A program made the translations under genes and the position numbers. From Steromphala cineraria (Eukaryota > Mollusca > Gastropoda > Trochida > Trochidae), in contig OU744732.1 in NCBI GenBank assembly GCA_916613615.1, positions 35,872,478 to 35,936,477 on the forward strand: a DNA stretch of 64,000 bases. The letters are read 5' to 3'. The notes below the pieces were generated by a model. The model was not told the DNA's origin, did not search any database, and was given only the letters and a program-made list of their open reading frames with translations. Within the stretch, counting starts at the first letter, position 1; each line of letters starts with the position of its first letter. Below are positions 56,831-64,000 of the stretch, in pieces.

Positions 56831-59800
56831 AACATTGACACAAAATTGTCTCAAACAGCTACTCTATGAGTGGTCGGGGACCAATGAATGAATTTAGGAC
56901 TTGCTGACTCAGATATATCTACTTCTCAAATGTTAGAAAAATATGTAATAATGTTAATGTTTAAGTTCCCATATCCATAGCAAAAGATCCTATCCATTTG
57001 TTATAAAAGTTCAACAGACAGGCTAGATTTTATGATCTGAGATAAGATCAAGTCTATTCAAGAGCAAACAAACTGGGCTCTGTCTGTATGATTTGAGTGT
57101 GAATTAAAAGAAGAGGAGCAGATTCTGACACTGGGAACCAGTTTTATACAAAATGAAACTAGCACAAGTGACACTCTAAAACAGGTTTTTCTATATGGGG
57201 CATTATCCGATATTTGATCTTCGTAAAAACATAAAATGATAAATGGATTTAGGTTTGACACCAAAATGACATTCCCCCTGAACCCAAGGGCATAGTCAGA
57301 AATATAATCTCCTCTCATCCTTGGGGAAAATGACTTTTAAAAAATGTATGTCTGCATAAAATATACTTGTAAATGAATATACTTTTTCTTGATTTTGAGA
57401 CCCTATTTTCTAAAAATTCAAATGAAAGTACATATGGTAGATGACAATTCATGTTTAAGGTATCATTTGATCATTTCATTTTCTGAAATGCCAAATCAAA
57501 ACTAGTCCAATTGCAAAAATAACACTCCCCAAACAGTTTTTATTAGAATCATAAAAAAATATCTAATTTGAATTTAGATTGCTGTCTTACCAGAATTGCT
57601 TATGAAAAAAAAGGATTCATTTTATGACCTCTATCTTCAAGGGAAAGGTCGTGACCTTAGTCGCTCAAGGTCATCTCCTGCTGTGAAGGTGATCAAATAA
57701 TCCTGTGGAGCTTTGATATTAATAAAGTAAAAGTAGAATAACAGTATGTAGTTCTAGCAAATTCAATAACATATATGTCCATTCTGTCAATTTTATTCAG
57801 AAAATCATGCTATAAAAAGTTTGTTCTTATTTTTGTATCCACAAACCTCTAGTCTCTTTTCTGACTCATTCCAACCATTTGAGTCCGGACAATAAAATTA
57901 TATAAAAAATGCATTGATAATGATTTCAATCTTTTATTTAACTTCAAACATTGCCTATCAGAAATTCTTCTCAATATCAAATTTCTAGATTAATAAAAGT
58001 TAATTATATTATGTTAATGAATTATGATAATAATATGGTCAAGACAATGCATTCATGTAAAAAAATTATGATATAATGGTACAGAGAAACAACAACATAT
58101 ATAACTATATTTAAATTTATCACCATAAAATATTTCATTAGCGCAAATTCATATTTTTAGTTATGGATACAGGGGGCACCTAAGGTGGTTCAAAAACCCA
58201 ATACCCCCCTTCCCCCCTCCTTGAAAATTTCCAAAACTGGACCCCTTTCAGATTTCCCGACATGCCACTGTTGATTGAATTTTATGTTATAGAATGAAAG
58301 AGGGAGATCAGCAATATAAGTCCATTCTTTAAGTGATATTCATAACAATTTTGGTCACCGCCTATCAAAGCATTCATTTCACATATGGCATGACAAAACA
58401 ACATCTCACATGATATAAAACATTGCAGAAAAAAAGATCGCATCCGGCCTATGAGACACCATATAACTATCCATATCAATCATTATATATTAAAGTATAG
58501 ATAATAATAATATAAAACATGAAATGAAAATTCACAAAAATTCACAAATTCTCTAACACCTGAACTCTGACACTGCTATTCTACTTAACTTCTAATGTTC
58601 TGATTGCATGTATAGATAGGCAAGGTCTGGTCAGACACAGGACAAATTAGCCATGTAACGTCATTGTCCCAATGATGTCAGAGGCCCCATTAGGTAGATC
58701 TTGTTCCTGTCAATAATCTGGACAAATTGTTTGTATGAGCACTTGTAACCTGACCAGGTTATCTTGGAATGTCAATTGTGTTACTGATCCATGTTTGGGG
58801 TCGTATTTGACCATGCTATGCCACTGATCAGGGATAATTTATCAAATTTGCAAGTGTTCCAAAATCAGTCCTTATTCTTCAAACTGACCAATTTGTTTAT
58901 AATACATGTTTCTGGCCTTGTCTATTTGATATGAGCCCTGACAAAGGATATTTTATTGATTAACAAATGCCTGTTGATCACCATCAAATGACTTTATCAA
59001 CTAACCGCGACTTATTAATCCATGTTTCTGCCATGACTTAAAGTGAAAGAGCCCTGATCATGGTTATTTTTATATGTGAACAACTGCCTGTTTATTGGTC
59101 AGAAATCATTGGTTGTCCCCTTAACTGACCACTACTTAGCACTTAATGGTCATTATAAGGGAGATAAGTCACTGAAAGCATGATAAATTGTGAAACAAGA
59201 AGAGCGATAAGGAGAAACTTTCCTGGGCTACATCTAGGGGTCAAGAGGATGAGGAAATGTTCACCATTGATCTTGCTTAGTTGGCATGGAGCTCAGTTTC
59301 AATTACTGATTTGTTTTGCAAACTCAAATAACCCATATAGAATTTTGTAACAAAAAGCTTATGAATATATGAAAACTTTGAAATAAAGTAAAATTTTCCA
59401 TGACCACCATTTATGATTATATCAACCAATAAAAATAAAATTCCCATAGCTATATGACCAGTTTAGTTAAAGAAATTTTAAGATGCCTCAGCTAGATAAC
59501 TTTTCAATAAGAAACGTGATTACTACTCATCATTACAATCATAACATTATTTGTGATCAAAGTGACCTTTATATTATTACATACACATGTTAGAATGAAT
59601 TGCTTTAAGTCAGCAATGAACCTGATAGACAAAATTTCCAGTTCACATTCAAATATCCTAAAATGTGTCAGAAAGCAATTTTGATGAATGAGAAAAGAAA
59701 CAGGGCAAAGAGATACCCCTGCAGTAGACCTAAATAGATTAAACATATTCATGGGAAAAAAATGAATAAATAAAAAAAGGAATCATAAGAATGGAAAAAG

Positions 59801-62689
59801 GAAGGACCAAAGAAACACCCTTGCAGCAGACCTTTTCAATTTCAAGAGGAGCAAAATGACATATGCATTATTTTTTTCAGACGTGTAAATTTCAAAATAA
59901 GATACAATTTCATGGTCTACATCTCATTTAAGCAAATAGACAGAGGTTGTATCAAGGTGTCATTTAATAATCTTGAATGAAAACCTTGCCTCAGTAGAAT
60001 TGATGAAAAAGTTTTCAGGTTGTGTATATTCATTCATTGCTTTGTGCTTTTGAATAGATGTTTTGGAGCATAATTTACCATCTTAAGCATCATTAGTTAG
60101 ATAGGGTAAACCTTTCTAAGAGTAAAAATGAATATTGTTCAAATTCTCTTATTCATATAAAGGAAAATAACATATACCCTCCCCTTTAGCATTATTTGAC
60201 ACACTTTTTAAGATCAAAATTTAAATCATACTCAATAAGGGCTTGTATCATTGAAATTAAGGCCCTTATAGGGCATTGCTATCATTGACCTCTGAACCCT
60301 CCTGTTATTGTTGCCTGTAGGGGTTCATTGCACATATAAGTAAGATTTCCCTGATACATATTTACCCTATCCAAGTGTTCATCATATGCTTGAATAATTT
60401 CTTTAAGAGTCTTCTCACATCACCACTTTCCTGTCTCACCCATTGTTGGTGAAAAACCCCCTTTCACCGATTTCAACCTCTGCCGTGGTTTTCTATATGT
60501 GGATCTTTTGTCACATTGTTTGTACCATCATAGAAGTAAATATTGACTTGGGAGTTTTGGGGCTTCAGTCATCATAGAGATTGTAATGTATTTTGCCTTC
60601 TTGCTTTGGAAGGCTTAAACATTTAGGCCAAGGGGTTTATACTAGCTTTGGCATAATCTTGTCACATTTTGATAAAAAATTGGGTTGGTTATGTATGGAA
60701 TTTCATATTTTTATCCTTTTTTGGTTGTAAACAAGGTCATTGCTACTACTCTGCCAAACAATTGTATAATGAAAATTAGAGAAAATTTTGTAATATTCAT
60801 TTATTTCAATATTCATCATCATGAAGTTAAAGTCTAAATGTTTTTTAAAGAAAGAAATTTTAGTGCAAATATATGAAATTCAGCTACCTTTTATACTTGA
60901 CACTTTTATCAAACATCCTCATTTTACCAGAAATGAAATATTTTGCTGAAATCTTTATAAAAATAAAATGAAATGTAAAACCCTTCGGAATATTCCTAAA
61001 AATCTTTTTTAAAACTCTTCTGAATATTTTGAAACATATGAAGATTTACCAGTCCAATTATATACTATCCTGTCAGTAATATAGTTAACATCTCAAACTC
61101 TCTTAAGAGGTTTCCAAGATATAGTGACAGTCATATAAATCAAATTCGACAAGAACTAGCCTAAAATAGCCAATCCAATATACATAAATGTAATTTGTCT
61201 CATCATAGGCAACTTGCTAATGTATTTATTGTAAACTCGATGTATTGATGATGATTCAATCTTAAAAAGATATATTTTGAAAGAAATTACCACTATTTTT
61301 TGTAATAAACTTACTTGTGATGACAACTAATTTGATGTATCAAATGTGTTGCTTTGTTAAATTTGAAGATAACTTCTCTCCCATATTAGCATTCAATTAA
61401 ATCCATTTTGTTCAAGAGCTGATGAAAGATAATCCAACGTTAGTAGTCAAAACATAACCGTATCTCACATTTTCAGCCAATAGAAACCTTAGGTGTCAAT
61501 AGTCTCGCTCTAAGGAGATCACAGTCAATAAGTGACGGAGACAAATCATTATGGACTATAACTAAGCTGGTTATGTCTTTGATGTAATAGGTCTGAGCCA
61601 GGGCTGTATGCTACTCCCATGTCTGTCAGTACAAATCGCAGGCGTCAATCTGGGGATTGTGGGATCTTGATAAGCTAAGCTTATATGCTGTCACAAATTA
61701 CCTTGGTTATTATGGGTATTAGACTTGGAGAGAATGACGTTAAAATGTTCTTCATGAAGTCCTATATATGAAAAGGATCAAGATATATCTAAGGGACATG
61801 GTATAAATCTATGTGATTCACAAGAATCTGTGTCCAAACGTCGCATACAATGAACAAAGAAGTTGTCATCCATATATTCCTCAGCATTATTCACATTTAT
61901 GTCTTCTAGTTATTTGACCAGATACCATATTCTTACTATAATAGATGGATTTCAATCATCAGCAATGTTTTTGGTTTGAGTGCATATGTTTTCATTTTTT
62001 AACTTCTTAAATCTTTTTTGATTTGAAAATGTTCTTAACAAAATTTGGCTTGTGAGGTTGACTATCACCCATATGAATTCTGATATCAACTTAATGATTT
62101 ACCATACGATTAATTTCAGGAAAGTTTTACATTTTCATGCATTATAGCCATTAGAAAGTAACATCCTCAGCCATCTCATGACAAACCACCATGATTGAGT
62201 GCAATTAACAAGGAAGTAAAAGGCATAAATGGTGAATATATTACTTGATTTCAATTTGATTATACCTACTGCGTAATAGATGATTGTCTTGATGATGAAA
62301 TAAAAGTAATGTGTAAGAAATTCAAATAAAATCGAACATTTCTTTTCAAAATGTCAGATAAAGATTTTTATCTCACATCAAGAACCCATTCTAGTTTAAA
62401 CAAACATCATGGATTGATCTCATATGACTATATAAAGATTAACATAGACTACTCAAACATTGCTTTATCGACTGAGGAAATAAATGGCTTTCATTTAAAA
62501 AGTTATTTGTAAAGTCAATAGGACTCCACCCAGATTTGAATACAATCTGCACCTGCCCATTTTAATTGGTCTTTAAATTTGAAGTTCATGTTATTAATTG
62601 TTGGAGTCGATCCTTTTAATATTTGATTTGTCTGAAAATTTTTCTTTTTAAAGTATATTTGGTGTGTAAACTTGGAGACTGAATGCATA
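56831..62689. other. long AT-rich stretch, no supported gene
   Basis: No array, transposon or coding exon could be supported. Noted: a C-run pair at 58204-58220 (CCCCCC-TT-CCCCCC-TCC), giving G-runs on the minus strand. The frames at 57058-57318, 58282-58479 and 59504-59752 show no domain. If the exon at 49902 is real, this may be intron. Confidence 0.4.
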
Positions 62690-62955
62690 CTTAAGGTTTA
62701 TTTAGCAGCCAGGCTGTTAATATTCATTTTTCATATGCAAGGCCTTTAGTAGATATAAAATATTAACAAGTCAACCTGCAAAATAAATGTATATTTTGGG
62801 CAGCCTTTGGCTCATGTAGCAGCCAAAGGATTAATGAACAATTTTTTATATGCAAAACCTTTAGTTGGTGTAAAGTACTAACAAGTCAACCTGCAGAATA
62901 AATGCATATTTTTGGCAGCCTTTGGCTCATGCAGCAGGCAAAGGGTTAAGGTACA
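62690..62955. repeat. ~124-bp tandem duplication
   Basis: GGCAGCCTTTGGCTCATGYAGCA and CAAGTCAACCTGCARAATAA recur, with ATATGCAARRCCTTTAGT between, giving about two copies. Confidence 0.85.
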
Positions 62956-63659
62956 ATTTTTCTGTCCATTTAAATTAATTAAATATTCAAAAGAATGTGC
63001 AGAATAATTCAATATCTATCGAGATGAGTCCCTTGGTACCTACAGACATCTTTCAGGAATGAATTCTACTTTGTTGATGCTAAATTTGCAGGAACACAAG
63101 TGTTAAGCTCCATTACGCAAAGGAAATAGTTCGTGAATTATTTATTTCCCGACACGATAAAATTGATCAACGGCCAAATAGCAAAATACGGCAATGGGCA
63201 TGTCTAATGCATACATTGTTTGTTTTGTCTGATCGGAGAATAGATATCCTCTTGATTTGACGTACATTGCAGTAAAGCAATTATATAAATGTTCACCAGG
63301 GATATTTGGCAAGTGTTGTATTGATGGAATATGAAAGTTGCTGTTGGTGATTCCTGAAAACACTGGTAAAAGCTTTGGATAGAGTTTTATGTTTTATAGG
63401 GATCAGTTTTGCTCTTTTTTGGTGTTTGGAAACGTCCTATATGAATTTTGGATCTTAGATAAATATTACGTATAATTCCTGATCAGTGTACGACTCATGA
63501 AAATACAAAAATCAAGTTTTGTTGTGAATTAAATTTAATTTGTTTTAATGGTTAATTGTTTAACTGAACTGGTTTTCATTGCTTTTTACTGACCGACTAC
63601 CAAAATTAAGATATGAAATAAAGAAAAACATAATTTTTATTTAAGAATAGAATAGTTTA
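62956..63659. other. unique spacer
   Basis: A 73-codon minus frame (63142-63363) has no domain; nothing else recognised. Confidence 0.4.
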
Positions 63660-63755
63660 TGATGACTCAGAGCGCTTTGAGCATGCACCTTGTGTATGGA
63701 TATAACGTTTACGCTATACAAATATTCATTATTATTGTTATTATTTTTATAAGGC
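63660..63755 (+). mobile_element. SINE/LINE 3' tail fragment
   Basis: GAGCGCTTTGAGCATGCAC, then TACGCTATACAAATATTC and (ATT)n. The order GCGCTTTGAGCA, CGCTATA, (ATT)n equals the reverse complement of the piece at 7756-7816. This is a widespread retroposon tail pattern; the family is not decided. Confidence 0.65.
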
Positions 63756-64000
63756 CTAGTCACAAATATATTCTAAATCAAAAGTTAAAAATCAACAAAA
63801 AAAAGGGGCAATAGACATGTTTTGGGCTTTGTAAGCTAATTCGATTGTAGTAACATGTCACAAATATTGGTCTTTGAGCCTTCATGATTTCTTGCTTGTA
63901 GGGGTGTAAGAGTTCTAGGATATTAAAGGGGGTCTCCAACTTCTAATTTTTAACTTCCAGTGTTTTATTAGCGAGGCCCCGAGAGGGTCGGAGAGGGCCT
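63756..64000. other. spacer with GC-rich edge
   Basis: AAAGGGGCAATAGACATGTT at 63803 only loosely resembles the MITE terminus. The last 30 bases (GCGAGGCCCCGAGAGGGTCG onward) turn abruptly GC-rich and are cut by the window end, perhaps the start of another repeat. Confidence 0.3.

Noticed and set aside
63800..63830. further MITE terminus (AAAGGGGCAATAGACATG)
   Set aside because: Only the first bases match, there is no TTAA, no family interior follows and no partner end is in the window.

Overview
This is animal (eukaryotic) nuclear DNA: AT-rich, almost free of long ATG-initiated reading frames, and packed with short non-autonomous transposons, tRNA-derived SINEs, minisatellites and foldback sequences. 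Two dispersed elements with ends like TAGCTCATCTGGCCTGTAAGG and variable numbers of a ~143-bp tandem core resemble the pearl/HINE-type repeats common in bivalve molluscs. I therefore infer a bivalve, or at least a mollusc, but nothing here names a species. Most open frames in the window start at TTG, lie inside tandem repeats whose unit is a multiple of three, or lie inside MITE copies, so I do not treat them as genes.

Layout. 1-3250: unique AT-rich DNA with a decayed LINE reverse-transcriptase fragment (203-367), then a GC-richer island (about 2150-3250) with one weak candidate for a small secreted Cys-containing peptide. 3925-5262: a 36-bp minisatellite of about 37 copies. 7059-7939: two TTAA-flanked MITEs end to end, then a TA-flanked pogo/Tigger-like MITE. 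9780-12610: a large minisatellite with a 240-bp higher-order period, then a 179-bp tandem array. 14067-14289: a nearly perfect 223-bp foldback carrying a hammerhead-ribozyme fold on each strand. 15000-39010: the densest transposon region, with most copies of the TTAA MITE, several SINEs, two HINE-like elements and a nested repeat at 28728-29510. 39290-44390: more tandem arrays. 49560-50010: the best protein-gene evidence, a CCAAT-box promoter-like region and a first coding exon ending at a consensus splice donor; the rest of the window could be its first intron. 52825-54930: a long pyrimidine-rich array with a 749-bp segmental duplication. 55000-64000: mostly unique AT-rich DNA with one more MITE and a SINE tail.

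The main point of interest is the double-hammerhead foldback at 14067-14289. Each strand shows a CUGANGA box, a 4-bp stem II, GAAA, a very short self-complementary stem III and a paired stem I. The single difference between the arms keeps the stem I pair (C-G on one strand, U-G on the other). It most likely derives from a Penelope-like element or a retrozyme-type sequence. A second theme is a TTAA-flanked MITE family with at least 12 near-full-length and 2 divergent partial copies in 64 kb.

All family assignments were made by eye. No database search, folding program or gene predictor was run.
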